From the NCBI RefSeq assembly GCF_002005405.1, contig NZ_CP019728.1, positions 1,894,001 to 1,958,000 on the forward strand: a stretch of 64,000 nucleotides of DNA, read 5' to 3'. The position numbers and the translations under genes were made by a program. This document shows positions 44,953-53,599 of this stretch, in pieces. Numbering within the stretch: position 1 is the stretch's first letter; every line of letters starts with the position of its first letter. The stretch is from Jeotgalibaca dankookensis (GTDB lineage: Bacteria; Bacillota; Bacilli; Lactobacillales; Aerococcaceae). The notes under the pieces were generated by a model, which had not been told where the DNA came from, made no database searches, and worked only from the letters and a program-made list of their open reading frames with translations.

Positions 44953-44989
44953 AAAAAGTGATGAGCTTTCGAGCGCCATCACTTTTTTT
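44953..44989 (+). terminator. terminator of gldA-dhaKLM
   Basis: AAAAAGTGATG (44953-44963) pairs with CATCACTTTTT (44977-44987), followed by more T residues. Confidence 0.88.
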
Positions 44990-45108
44990 AAAAAAGAAAA
45001 TTTTAACAAACTGTACTATAACATAAGAAACAGAACGTTGACTGTAACTATAACAGTTAAACCCTTATGCAAAAACATTCTGATATCTCTTCCCCTCTAT
45101 AAATTTGT

Positions 45109-45118
45109 GTGTTATAAT
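45109..45118 (+). promoter_or_regulatory. extended -10 promoter of pflB
   Basis: TG-T-TATAAT with TATAAT at 45113-45118 is an extended -10 element without a good -35. An inverted repeat TAACT-ATAAC-AGTTA lies upstream near 45046-45060. The start of pflB is about 70 bp downstream. Confidence 0.45.
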
Positions 45119-45189
45119 CAATTTATAGTACTGTATGATGTCAATTGTGAATATAATAACAAGCCAACTCATCTAGGAGGAAATAATTT

Positions 45190-47460
45190 ATGGAAAAAGC
45201 ATGGCGTGGATTTAAAGGTTCTAAATGGCAAGAAGGTATTGATATTCAAGACTTTATCAAGCACAACTACACAGAGTATGTTGGAGGGGATGATTTCTTA
45301 GAAGGACCTACTGAAGCAACAACTGAGCTATGGGAAACAATTGTTGAACTTAAGAAAAAAGAGATTGAAAATGGTGGTGTTTTAGACGCTGACACATCTG
45401 TAGTAAGTACAATCACTTCTCATCCTGCAGGTTACATTGATAAAGACTTAGAAAAAATTGTTGGGTTGCAAACTGAAAAACCATTAAAACGCGGATTAAA
45501 TGTTTATGGTGGAATTCGTATGGCAGAAACTGCACTCAAATCTTACGGCTATGAAATTGATCCGGAACTAGATGAGTTCTATACAGAACACCGAAAAACA
45601 CATAACCAAGGTGTATTCGATGCTTATGATGATGATATCCGTATGGCGAGACGTGCTAAAATTGTAACTGGACTACCGGATGCTTATGGTCGTGGACGTA
45701 TCATTCCTGACTTTAGACGGATTGCCTTATACGGTGTCGACTACTTAATGAAAGAAAAATTAAATGACTGGAAATCACTACAAGCAAAATCTTATACAGA
45801 AGATGACATCCGCTTACGTGAAGAAGTCTCGACACAATACCGTGCATTAGGTAAATTAATTGAGTTAGGTAAGATTTATGGATTTGATATTAGTAGACCA
45901 GCTGAAACCGCTCAAGAAGCAGTCCAATGGGTATACCTAGGTTTCTTGGCTATGGTTAAAGAAGATAACGGTGCTGCTCAAGGTCTAGGACGTATTGCTG
46001 AATTTTTAGATATTTATATTGAGCGTGATCTTCAAGAAGGTACGTTAACTGAAAAAGAAGCACAAGAATTAATTGACCATATGGTTATGAAAGCACGTAT
46101 TGTTCGTCAATTAAGAACACCAGATTATGAAGCATTGTTTGCAGGAGATCCAACATGGGCAACTTTAACCTTTGCTGGTATGTTAGATGATGAGCATTCC
46201 CTCATTACTAAAAATACATTTAGATTCTTACAAACCCTTTATAATATGGGCAACGCTCCAGAACCAAACATGACTCTCATGTGGAGTGAAAAATTACCAA
46301 AAGGATTTAAAGATTTCTGTGCGAAAGTAAGTATTGATACAAGTGCAATCCAATATGAAAATGATGATGTTATGCGCGATTACTATGGAAGTAATGATGT
46401 TTCGATCGCTTGCTGTGTAAGTCCGACAGCTGGGGATACAGGTTCTTCAATCCAATATTTCGGCGCGAGAGCTTCACTTCCTAAAATCCTAACTTACGCT
46501 GTTACTGGTGGGTATGATGAAAAGACAAGAACTAAAGTAATTGACGGTTTAGAGCCAATCACTGATGAGTACTTAGACTATGATACATTGATGGAAAAAA
46601 TCGATGTCGTAATGGATTGGGTATCAGAAACTTACGTAAGAGCATTAAATATTATTCATTATATGCATGATAAATATGCTTATGAAGCAGTTCAATTCGG
46701 TCTATTAGATACGAAACTACATAGAATGATGGCAACTGGTATTGCTGGAATTGGGCTTGCAACTGACTCAGTGAGTGCCGTAAAATACTCTAAAGTCCGC
46801 GTTGTACGCGACGAAGAAGGTTTCCCAATTGATTATGTGGTTGAAGGGGAACAATTCCCAACTTTCGGTAACAATGAAAAAGCAGCAGATGAAATTGCTG
46901 ACATGCTAATTAAGAAATTTGTTGGTAAACTAAAAGCGCAACCGACATACCGTAATTCAGAAATTACAACTTCTATTCTAACCATTACATCTAACATTGT
47001 TTACGGAAAAGCAACTGGTCCTTTATTTAGTGGACAAGATCCTAAATATAAGGGTTATCGTGAAGAATTTACACCGCTATCACCAGGAGCAAACCCAAGT
47101 TACAGTAGCCCGCACAAAGGTGCACTTGCAGCATTGAAATCAGTGGGAACGATTGATTTTGAAGATGTTAAAGATGGCGCATCTTATACATGGGCTGTTC
47201 ATCCAAAAGCTTTGGGTAAAGAAGTAAGCACTCAAATTGAAAACTTAACCATGCTGCTTGATGGTTACTTTGCAAACGGTGGGGGACACCACTTAAATGT
47301 AAACGTCTTTTCTAAAGAAGGTTTAGAAGAAATGTTGCGTAATCCAGAAAATTACCCACAAGCAACCATTCGTGTATCAGGTTACGCTTTGGAATTAGCA
47401 AAAGCGACAAAAGAACAAATTGCCGATTTACTAGAGCGTGTGGTTCACGGTTCATTCTAA
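45190..47460 (+). CDS. pflB: formate acetyltransferase (pyruvate formate-lyase)
   Basis: 756-residue glycyl radical enzyme that splits pyruvate with CoA into acetyl-CoA and formate under anaerobic conditions. The two active-site cysteines are Cys408-Cys409 in VSIACCVSP, and the glycyl radical residue is Gly731 in IRVSGYALELA. Length matches PflB. AGGAGGA precedes the ATG. Single-gene transcript between two terminators; the activating enzyme gene pflA, often adjacent, is not here. Confidence 0.97.
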   Translation: MEKAWRGFKGSKWQEGIDIQDFIKHNYTEYVGGDDFLEGPTEATTELWETIVELKKKEIENGGVLDADTSVVSTITSHPAGYIDKDLEKIVGLQTEKPLKRGLNVYGGIRMAETALKSYGYEIDPELDEFYTEHRKTHNQGVFDAYDDDIRMARRAKIVTGLPDAYGRGRIIPDFRRIALYGVDYLMKEKLNDWKSLQAKSYTEDDIRLREEVSTQYRALGKLIELGKIYGFDISRPAETAQEAVQWVYLGFLAMVKEDNGAAQGLGRIAEFLDIYIERDLQEGTLTEKEAQELIDHMVMKARIVRQLRTPDYEALFAGDPTWATLTFAGMLDDEHSLITKNTFRFLQTLYNMGNAPEPNMTLMWSEKLPKGFKDFCAKVSIDTSAIQYENDDVMRDYYGSNDVSIACCVSPTAGDTGSSIQYFGARASLPKILTYAVTGGYDEKTRTKVIDGLEPITDEYLDYDTLMEKIDVVMDWVSETYVRALNIIHYMHDKYAYEAVQFGLLDTKLHRMMATGIAGIGLATDSVSAVKYSKVRVVRDEEGFPIDYVVEGEQFPTFGNNEKAADEIADMLIKKFVGKLKAQPTYRNSEITTSILTITSNIVYGKATGPLFSGQDPKYKGYREEFTPLSPGANPSYSSPHKGALAALKSVGTIDFEDVKDGASYTWAVHPKALGKEVSTQIENLTMLLDGYFANGGGHHLNVNVFSKEGLEEMLRNPENYPQATIRVSGYALELAKATKEQIADLLERVVHGSF

Positions 47461-47472
47461 TCGAATATCCCC

Positions 47473-47506
47473 AACTAGAGATGCTTGCATCTCTAGTTTT
47501 TTTTAG
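47473..47506 (+). terminator. terminator of pflB
   Basis: AACTAGAGATGC and GCATCTCTAGTT form a stem over a TT loop, followed by a T run, 12 bp after the pflB stop. Confidence 0.9.
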
Positions 47507-47587
47507 AGCGTATGTAGCGCATAACGATATAGAAGAAGGTAGAAAATTAAGGGAAATCGTTATTTTTTAATTAGTTTTCAGAAAAAG

Positions 47588-47616
47588 TTGAATTATTTCT
47601 ACTATAACGGTATGAT
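47588..47616 (+). promoter_or_regulatory. promoter of the MerR-like gene
   Basis: TTGAAT (47588-47593) and TATGAT (47611-47616) with a 17-bp spacer, 35 bp before the start codon. Confidence 0.6.
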
Positions 47617-47651
47617 AACGTTAATAAAACAAGAGATAAGGGGTTTATTAG

Positions 47652-48248
47652 ATGAAAGAGCTTGAAAATGTAATAGAGTACATAACGCCTAAAGATGCAG
47701 CAGAACAACTTGGAGTAGCGACACAAACGCTCCGTAAGTATGCGAATCTGTTCGATAAGGTATCTGAAACAGATTACTTCCACCGTGATAGTCAAAATGC
47801 ACGTATTTATAGTAACAATGATATAACGGCAATAAAGCGGATGTTAGAAGTAAGTAAAATGGCTAATGAAACCCTTGAGAATGCTGTTTCTACAGTAATA
47901 GAGGAACTAGACCATCCAACCCAAGCAACCCAAACGGAATCATCTGAAACAACGCCGGTTGTGCAAGAAGAAAAAGGTGACGAGACAACAGATATAACCG
48001 TCCTACAACAAGCGATTGTGTTGCAAAACAATATGTTAGGCCAATATGGCGAACTGATGCAAGAAGTCATCGAAAGTAATGAACAACTTAAAGTTGATAT
48101 CCAAGCTTTGATTTCAGACCAAAAGAGTGTTCTTGAAGATTTGGAGAAAAAAAGCGCTGAAAGAGATAAAAAGTACCAGGAAGAGTTAGAAAGCTTTAAA
48201 AAGGAATCGGAAAAAAAGGGTTTCTTTGCGAGATTATTTAGAAAATAA
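47652..48248 (+). CDS. MerR-like HTH protein with C-terminal coiled coil
   Basis: 198 residues of unknown function. A MerR-type helix-turn-helix (about 10-75: ITPKDAAEQLGVATQTLRKYA, YSNNDITAIKRML), then a low-complexity Thr/Glu segment, then a long coiled coil (about 125-185), ending in the basic, hydrophobic KKGFFARLFRK. The layout resembles DUF3967-type and RacA-like proteins and plasmid-borne coiled-coil HTH proteins. The tail looks like a short amphipathic membrane anchor. It could be a regulator or a DNA-to-membrane linker. Own promoter, single gene. Confidence 0.7.
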   Translation: MKELENVIEYITPKDAAEQLGVATQTLRKYANLFDKVSETDYFHRDSQNARIYSNNDITAIKRMLEVSKMANETLENAVSTVIEELDHPTQATQTESSETTPVVQEEKGDETTDITVLQQAIVLQNNMLGQYGELMQEVIESNEQLKVDIQALISDQKSVLEDLEKKSAERDKKYQEELESFKKESEKKGFFARLFRK

Positions 48249-48425
48249 TAATCAAATAACATACCAAAAAGTTTAAACACGAATGAGTTTTTCGAGCCGA
48301 TTCGAATACTACAGTCTGTTTAGGCTTTTTTATCTACTTTTTTATTAAAAAATCGAGAACTCCATAAAGTCTACACAATGTCCGACTATACTTAAGTTAG
48401 AAATGAAGAAAAAGGAGTGCTTGTA

Positions 48426-49999
48426 ATGAGAAGAAAAATGAAAGCAATTGTAAACATTGTTTTAATTGGCCTTGTCCTTCTATTTGCAACTGGTTATCGT
48501 TTTAACAGTCAATATGCAAACAGTGGCATGAGAGGGCACATGTCTGGTCCGAATGTATCTAATTTGGGAGACATCATCGTGATGAGTCTCATATGGGTCG
48601 AAACGGCTCCAGCAGAAATGATAATAATTTTGATTCATTTTCTGGGCGAAGTCGCATGCATCACACAGACATACCGAGGTTTGAAGAAATAAAAGGTGAA
48701 AGCAATAAATTAAAACTACCGGAAATATTAGAGCCCGATTTTGAAAGAGAAAATGAAGTGTCTTATACTTTGAAAACACAAAGAGGTGAAACTCAGCTTA
48801 AAGAAGGTAGAAAAACTGCTACAATGGGCTATAATGGCTCTTATTTAGGTCCGATTCTTAAAATGCGAAAAGGACAAACCGTCCATATTAAAACGGAAAA
48901 TAATCTTTCAGAAGAGACAACGTTTCATTGGCACGGATTAAAAATTCCTTCAGATGTAGATGGTGGTCCACATTCACCAGTAGAACCAAACCAAACAGCC
49001 CAAATTGACTTTGAGGTCAACCAAGAGGCCGCAACACTCTGGTTTCATCCACATGCACTTGGTACTACAGCAGAGCAAGTTTATTACGGCCTAGCTGGTT
49101 TGATTTATGTTGAAGATGAGCAAACGGATCGACTGGATTTACCAAAAGAATATGGTGTAAATGATTTTCCACTTATTTTGCAAGATCGCAACTTAGACGA
49201 AAACAATCAATTAGATTATGAGCGTTCTTACAATCCGGATGGCGTATATGGGAATACCTTACTCGTAAATGGTACACTTAATCCTTATGTTGAAGTTAAA
49301 AATGAGAAGGTACGTTTACGTCTTGTGAATGGATCAAATGCACGTAATTATCAATTGGCATTGAACAATCAAGCTCGCTTCTACCAAATTGCGAGTGATG
49401 GCGGGTTTTTAGAAGAACCTGTTGAAATGACTTCACTTGTTTTAGCTCCAGGCGAACGAGCTGAAATCATTATAGACTTAGAAGATTATCCAGAAGGTGA
49501 AACAATCCAGTTGATGGATGGCGAAACGACTGTACTAGATATAGGAGTTAAAGGAACGACTGACGTAAAAAAAGAACTACCAAGAAAACTAAACACTATT
49601 CCAGTTCGTGAAACCAGCGATTCCCTACCTGTAAAAAAAATGACCTTAGCAGGTATGGGCTATATGGTATCGATAGACGGTAAACAGTTCGATATGAACC
49701 GGATTGATATGGAAGAAACACAAGGAGAAACGGCCATTTGGGAAATTTATAATGCACCTGATATGATGGGAGGAATGGCTCACCCTTTCCACGTACATGG
49801 CTTGCAATTTAAAATTATCTCGCGCGACGGTAAAACACCGCCTTTAAATGAGCAAGGCTGGAAAGATACGGTTTTGATTGAGGCTGGTGAAACGGTTCAA
49901 TTAGAACTTGAATTTCCTGAAAAAGGCATTTTTATGTATCACTGTCATATTTTAGAGCATGAAGACGTCGGGATGATGGGTCAAGTAGAAGTCAAATAA
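48426..49999 (+). pseudogene. multicopper oxidase, frameshifted near the N-terminus
   Basis: Two frames together make one multicopper oxidase of about 524 residues. The first (48426-48692, ATG after AAAGGAG) gives the positive N-terminus and membrane anchor (AIVNIVLIGLVLLFATGY) and a Met/Gly-rich stretch. The second, open from 48563 to 49999 with its first ATG at 48593, gives the whole enzyme: HWHGLKIP, WFHPHALGTTAEQVYYG, HPFHVHGLQF and YHCHILEHEDVGMM, with the type 1, 2 and 3 copper ligands. A one-base deletion between about 48560 and 48590 separates them. If real, a product from 48593 would stay in the cytoplasm, and no good ribosome binding site precedes it. A sequencing error is the main alternative. 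Confidence 0.82.
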
Positions 50000-50001
50000 A
50001 T

Positions 50002-50056
50002 AAAAGCATCGCTCCCATCTTTCATTAGTTGAAAGATGGGAGCGATGCTTTTTTAT
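50002..50056. terminator. strong bidirectional terminator
   Basis: A perfect 22-bp stem, from AAAAGCATCG... (starting 50002) to ...CGATGCTTTT (to 50052), over a 7-base loop, between the oxidase gene and the convergent SHOCT gene. Confidence 0.92.
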
Positions 50057-50304
50057 TATTTTAAAAGTCTTTTCTTTCTTTCAAATTCTTCTTCAGTAAT
50101 ATTACCTTTGGCGAACTCTTTCTTTAACAATTCTAGAGCAGTATCTTTATTGGAAGTAGGATTCGTTTTTTGACTATTAGAAAAAAGTTTCCAAATAACT
50201 AGTACAAATAGGATAAGAAGTAGAATCCAAAAGATTCCCATGAAGCCCATTCCATAACCATGCATGCCATACCCACCAAATCCTTGATAAAATCGACTAA
50301 ACAT
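50056..50304 (-). CDS. small membrane protein with SHOCT domain
   Basis: 82 residues. The N-terminus is rich in Gly, Tyr, Phe, Met and His (FGGYGMHGYGMGFMG), then one membrane helix (IFWILLLILFVLVIWKLF), then a C-terminal SHOCT motif (LELLKKEFAKGNITEEEFERKK). AGGAGG precedes the ATG. Such proteins are common beside copper-related genes in Lactobacillales, and the Met/His-rich end could bind metal; function unknown. Confidence 0.82.
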   Translation of the reverse strand: MFSRFYQGFGGYGMHGYGMGFMGIFWILLLILFVLVIWKLFSNSQKTNPTSNKDTALELLKKEFAKGNITEEEFERKKRLLK

Positions 50305-50379
50305 ATGATTGCCTCCTTTTTATATGATAAGGATACCTGTTATTTGTGTAGAAAATATGAAGGTGCACGACCATTTCAA

Positions 50380-51783
50380 TCATTGGGTTAGAGGGAGACT
50401 AATTAAGAAAGAGGTTCCTTTCCCATATTCACTTTTAACGGCTATTTGGCCTTGATGTGCCTGGATAATCCCTTTAACAATAGATAAACCAATTCCTTGG
50501 CCGCTTATGTTTTTATTGCGAGAAGGTTCCGCCATATAAAACCTTTCAAAAATCTGATTGACTTCCTCAGGAGGAATTCCTTGCCCGGTGTCCTTTATTT
50601 CAAAAAAAGCTTTCTGCTTTTCTTTATAAGTATGGATTTCAATTTTCCCAGCTGGGGGTGTAAACTTGAGAGCATTCGCTAAAAGATTGGTGGCTACTTG
50701 ATTTATTTTATCACAATCGGCCACAATATAAAGTGCGTCTCCTGTTATTGTATAGTGAATATCCTTTTCTCGAAAGAGCGGTTGAAAGGCATTCACGACT
50801 TGCTGTAATAACTCCATCAGATCGAAACGTGTTTTTTCAAGTACTGTTTCATGACTTTCAAGCTCGTTAATTTGATCGATTTGTCCGATTAAACGTGCAA
50901 TGCGATTAACTTCATTGTGACAGAGCAAGAGGCGTTCCTCAGTTACTTCCCACACACCATCAATCATCGCTTCAATGTTGCCTTTTAGAGTCGTTAAAGG
51001 GGTTCTGATTTCATGGGCAATATCAGAAGAGAGGCGGTTTCTAATTTCTTGTTGCCGCTGTAATTGATTAGAAAAATCTTTAACAGAAGTCATCAGGCTA
51101 TCAATTTCTTGGATGCCAGTTTGTTTCAAAGCAAGCTCGGGATATCGTCCTTTAGAAATTTCTTTGGTAAAGTTTTGAATCGCAACGATGGGAGAACTAA
51201 CCTTCTTAGCTACTAATAAAGCAAAGAAAAATGCAATAAGTAATGAAATGAGAGCAACAATAACTAAACTCTTACGCATATCTGAAATAAACAAAGCATC
51301 GTGGATGGTATAGGTGAGTGCCCCCATCGACTGAATTTCTACTCGTCCCACTTCTTCTCCATCATGAAGGAGGGGAACTTGTGTTTGTACGACGTTATTC
51401 TCTACCGAAGGCATCATTCTTCTCATATGTTGCATTTGATTGGAATGATCCATCATCATATGCGTGTTTTTTGTTTCATATGGGGAAGGTTCCCAGAGCA
51501 GCATATCATTCTCATCGTATACGCGCAGAATAATGGAGTTTTGAAGCGCGTTTTGTCCGATTATTCCGATTTCTTGAGAATGATTTTCCCAACTCTTGTC
51601 TTTACTGAACAAACTTTCTAAATTACTTGTATAGCGAGCGAGTTCAGAATCATAGCGCTCTTCTATATAATCGGCGAAATGAGTCTCCATCAGAGTCAGA
51701 GTAATCCAGCTAAATGCCCCTAGGATAATGACCGATAGGCCAATAAAAGAAATAAGTAATTGGGTTTTAATGGTTCGTTTCAT
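50380..51783 (-). CDS. sensor histidine kinase with Met/His-rich extracytoplasmic segment
   Basis: 467 residues. TM1 at about 9-32, an extracytoplasmic domain to about 170, TM2 at about 172-192, HAMP, the HisKA helix with His257 (SSDIAHEIRTP), and the ATPase domain (NLLANALKF, GQGIPPEEV, GIGLSIVKGI). Residues 108-124 hold three His and seven Met in 17 positions (HMMMDHSNQMQHMRRMM), a pattern typical of Cu(I)/Ag(I) binding. With the neighbouring multicopper oxidase and SHOCT protein this suggests copper or silver sensing. Its ATG overlaps the response regulator stop by 4 bp. Confidence 0.9.
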   Translation of the reverse strand: MKRTIKTQLLISFIGLSVIILGAFSWITLTLMETHFADYIEERYDSELARYTSNLESLFSKDKSWENHSQEIGIIGQNALQNSIILRVYDENDMLLWEPSPYETKNTHMMMDHSNQMQHMRRMMPSVENNVVQTQVPLLHDGEEVGRVEIQSMGALTYTIHDALFISDMRKSLVIVALISLLIAFFFALLVAKKVSSPIVAIQNFTKEISKGRYPELALKQTGIQEIDSLMTSVKDFSNQLQRQQEIRNRLSSDIAHEIRTPLTTLKGNIEAMIDGVWEVTEERLLLCHNEVNRIARLIGQIDQINELESHETVLEKTRFDLMELLQQVVNAFQPLFREKDIHYTITGDALYIVADCDKINQVATNLLANALKFTPPAGKIEIHTYKEKQKAFFEIKDTGQGIPPEEVNQIFERFYMAEPSRNKNISGQGIGLSIVKGIIQAHQGQIAVKSEYGKGTSFLISLPLTQ

Positions 51784-52463
51784 TGGTCACCTCCAAAGCG
51801 GTAACCTGTACCATAAGCAGTTAATATAAATTGAGGATTCCTTGTATCTGTTTCTATTTTTTGACGTAAATTCTTAATATGGGTGTCTATAATTCGGTCC
51901 ACACCATCAAAGCTAAATCCTTTTATAGCGTCTAGGAGTTGCTCACGTGAAAACAGCTGTTTAGGATGAGAAGCAAGTATGAATAGCAGTTCGTATTCCG
52001 TAGGGGTTAGGTCAACTTCTTTTCCAAATTTAAATACTTGTTTTCGAGCAGGAATTATTTCTAAACTGCCATTTTCAAAAGAATATTTTTCCTCTACGGG
52101 TTCTCTTTTAAAGCGCCTCAAAACAGTATGAATACGAGCGACTAACTCTTTGGGGCTAAAAGGTTTACGGATATAGTCATCTGCGCCTAAGTTCAAACCA
52201 GTTAAAACATCTTTTTCAGAAGTTTTTGCTGTTAGCATGATAATCGGCACGAGTGAAGATTCCCTTATTTTTTTACAGACATCAAGTCCAGATAAATCGG
52301 GAAGCATAAGGTCCAAAACGATTAAATCGGGTTGAATGGTTTCAGCTTTTTGTAACGCTTCTTTTCCAGTAACTGTGCGAAAAACTTGGAAATTTTGAGC
52401 AGCTAAATAAGCGTCAACAATATCTAATATATTCTTTTCATCATCAACGATTAAAATCTTCAT
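51780..52463 (-). CDS. OmpR-family response regulator of the copper-type locus
   Basis: 227 residues from ATG 52463, preceded by GGGAGGAAA; a longer upstream frame has no such site. Receiver domain with DDE at 7-9, phosphoacceptor Asp51 (LIVLDLMLPDLSG), TAKTSEKD and the KPF lysine, then the OmpR winged helix ending with YGTGYRFGG. Overlaps the histidine kinase gene by 4 bp. Likely targets are its own operon, the SHOCT gene and the oxidase gene. Confidence 0.92.
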   Translation of the reverse strand: MKILIVDDEKNILDIVDAYLAAQNFQVFRTVTGKEALQKAETIQPDLIVLDLMLPDLSGLDVCKKIRESSLVPIIMLTAKTSEKDVLTGLNLGADDYIRKPFSPKELVARIHTVLRRFKREPVEEKYSFENGSLEIIPARKQVFKFGKEVDLTPTEYELLFILASHPKQLFSREQLLDAIKGFSFDGVDRIIDTHIKNLRQKIETDTRNPQFILTAYGTGYRFGGDQ

Positions 52464-52632
52464 GTTTATTTCCTCCCAGAGTTTATTATTACTAAGTGTA
52501 CCATTTAAATGTGTGGTATTTATGAAGAAAGCAGCGAACCAAGGAACCATTCGTTGTAAAGAAAACGATTATAGGTAAAATATAGAGAAGGTCAGTTATC
52601 TTTATTTTTTAAAATAGGAGGAGAAACAAGTC

Positions 52633-53568
52633 ATGACTATCCAACTATATAAACGAAAGATTATCATTGATACCGATCCTGGTATTGATGATGCAATCGC
52701 AATTGCGTTAGCTCTTTTTAGCGAAGAGATTGAGGTGAAATTGATTTCAACTGTAGCTGGTAATGTTGGGATTAACTATGTGACAGAAAATGCTTTGAAA
52801 TTGGTATCTTTTTTTAAAAAAGAAGTAGCTGTTGCTAGAGGCGCTACGGGGCCACTGGTTAGACAGTCTAAAGATGCAAGCAGTATTCATGGGAAAACGG
52901 GACTTGAAGGCTATGCGTTTGAAGAATGGAACGAAAGGCTCTTAGTGGATCAGCATGCCGTTAATGCCATCTATCAAGCGATTATTGCAAGCGAAGAAAA
53001 AACTACTTTATTAGCAATTGGACCGCTCACTAATATTGCTTTGCTTCTAAAACTCTACCCACAAATTGAAAATCAAATTGAAGAAATTATTATTATGGGG
53101 GGTTCGATTGATAGGGGAAATTATAATGTTTATGCTGAGTTTAACATTGGTTATGATCCTGAAGCAGCAAAAATTGTTTTTGATTCAGCTATCAAAAAAA
53201 CAATGGTAGGATTAAACATTGGACTTAAAGCATTAATAAAACCAGAAGCCAGTGAAGAAATAAAAACAATGAATAAAGTAGGCGATATGTTCTATTCCTT
53301 ATTTAAGAAATATCGTGGCGGTAGCTTTGAAGAAGGGCTGACGATGTTCGACAGCACAGCAGTTGCTTATTTACTGCGCCCAGATTTATTCACAGTAGTC
53401 GATACCTATGTTGATATTGAATTAACTGGTCAGCATACAACTGGAGCGACGCTCGTAGATTTTAACGGGCACATTTCAAACGAAGCGAACACTACAGTAT
53501 GCATAGATATTGACGAAGCAGGTTTTAATAAATGGTTCCTTGAAAATATCCGGCATATGGATATTTAA
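52633..53568 (+). CDS. nucleoside hydrolase (inosine/uridine-preferring type)
   Basis: 311 residues. Hydrolyses ribonucleosides to base and ribose. The calcium-binding N-terminal signature IIDTDPGIDDAIAIALAL is intact, as are LLAIGPLTNIALLL and the AEFNIGYDPEAAKIVF stretch and the Asp in MFDSTAVAYLLRP. AGGAGG precedes the ATG. 31 bp upstream of a MATE transporter gene, so probably co-transcribed. Base preference cannot be given. Confidence 0.92.
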   Translation: MTIQLYKRKIIIDTDPGIDDAIAIALALFSEEIEVKLISTVAGNVGINYVTENALKLVSFFKKEVAVARGATGPLVRQSKDASSIHGKTGLEGYAFEEWNERLLVDQHAVNAIYQAIIASEEKTTLLAIGPLTNIALLLKLYPQIENQIEEIIIMGGSIDRGNYNVYAEFNIGYDPEAAKIVFDSAIKKTMVGLNIGLKALIKPEASEEIKTMNKVGDMFYSLFKKYRGGSFEEGLTMFDSTAVAYLLRPDLFTVVDTYVDIELTGQHTTGATLVDFNGHISNEANTTVCIDIDEAGFNKWFLENIRHMDI

Positions 53569-53599
53569 TGGATGAAGTAAAAGAAAAAGAGGCGTTTTA

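Noticed and set aside
44927-45301. A 124-codon reading frame between dhaM and pflB
   Set aside because: It runs through the dhaM terminator and into pflB in another frame, has no ribosome binding site at its start and no family-like sequence.
48560-48600. Programmed -1 frameshifting in the multicopper oxidase gene
   Set aside because: No X-XXY-YYZ slippery site or obvious stimulatory hairpin is visible, so mutation or sequence error is simpler.
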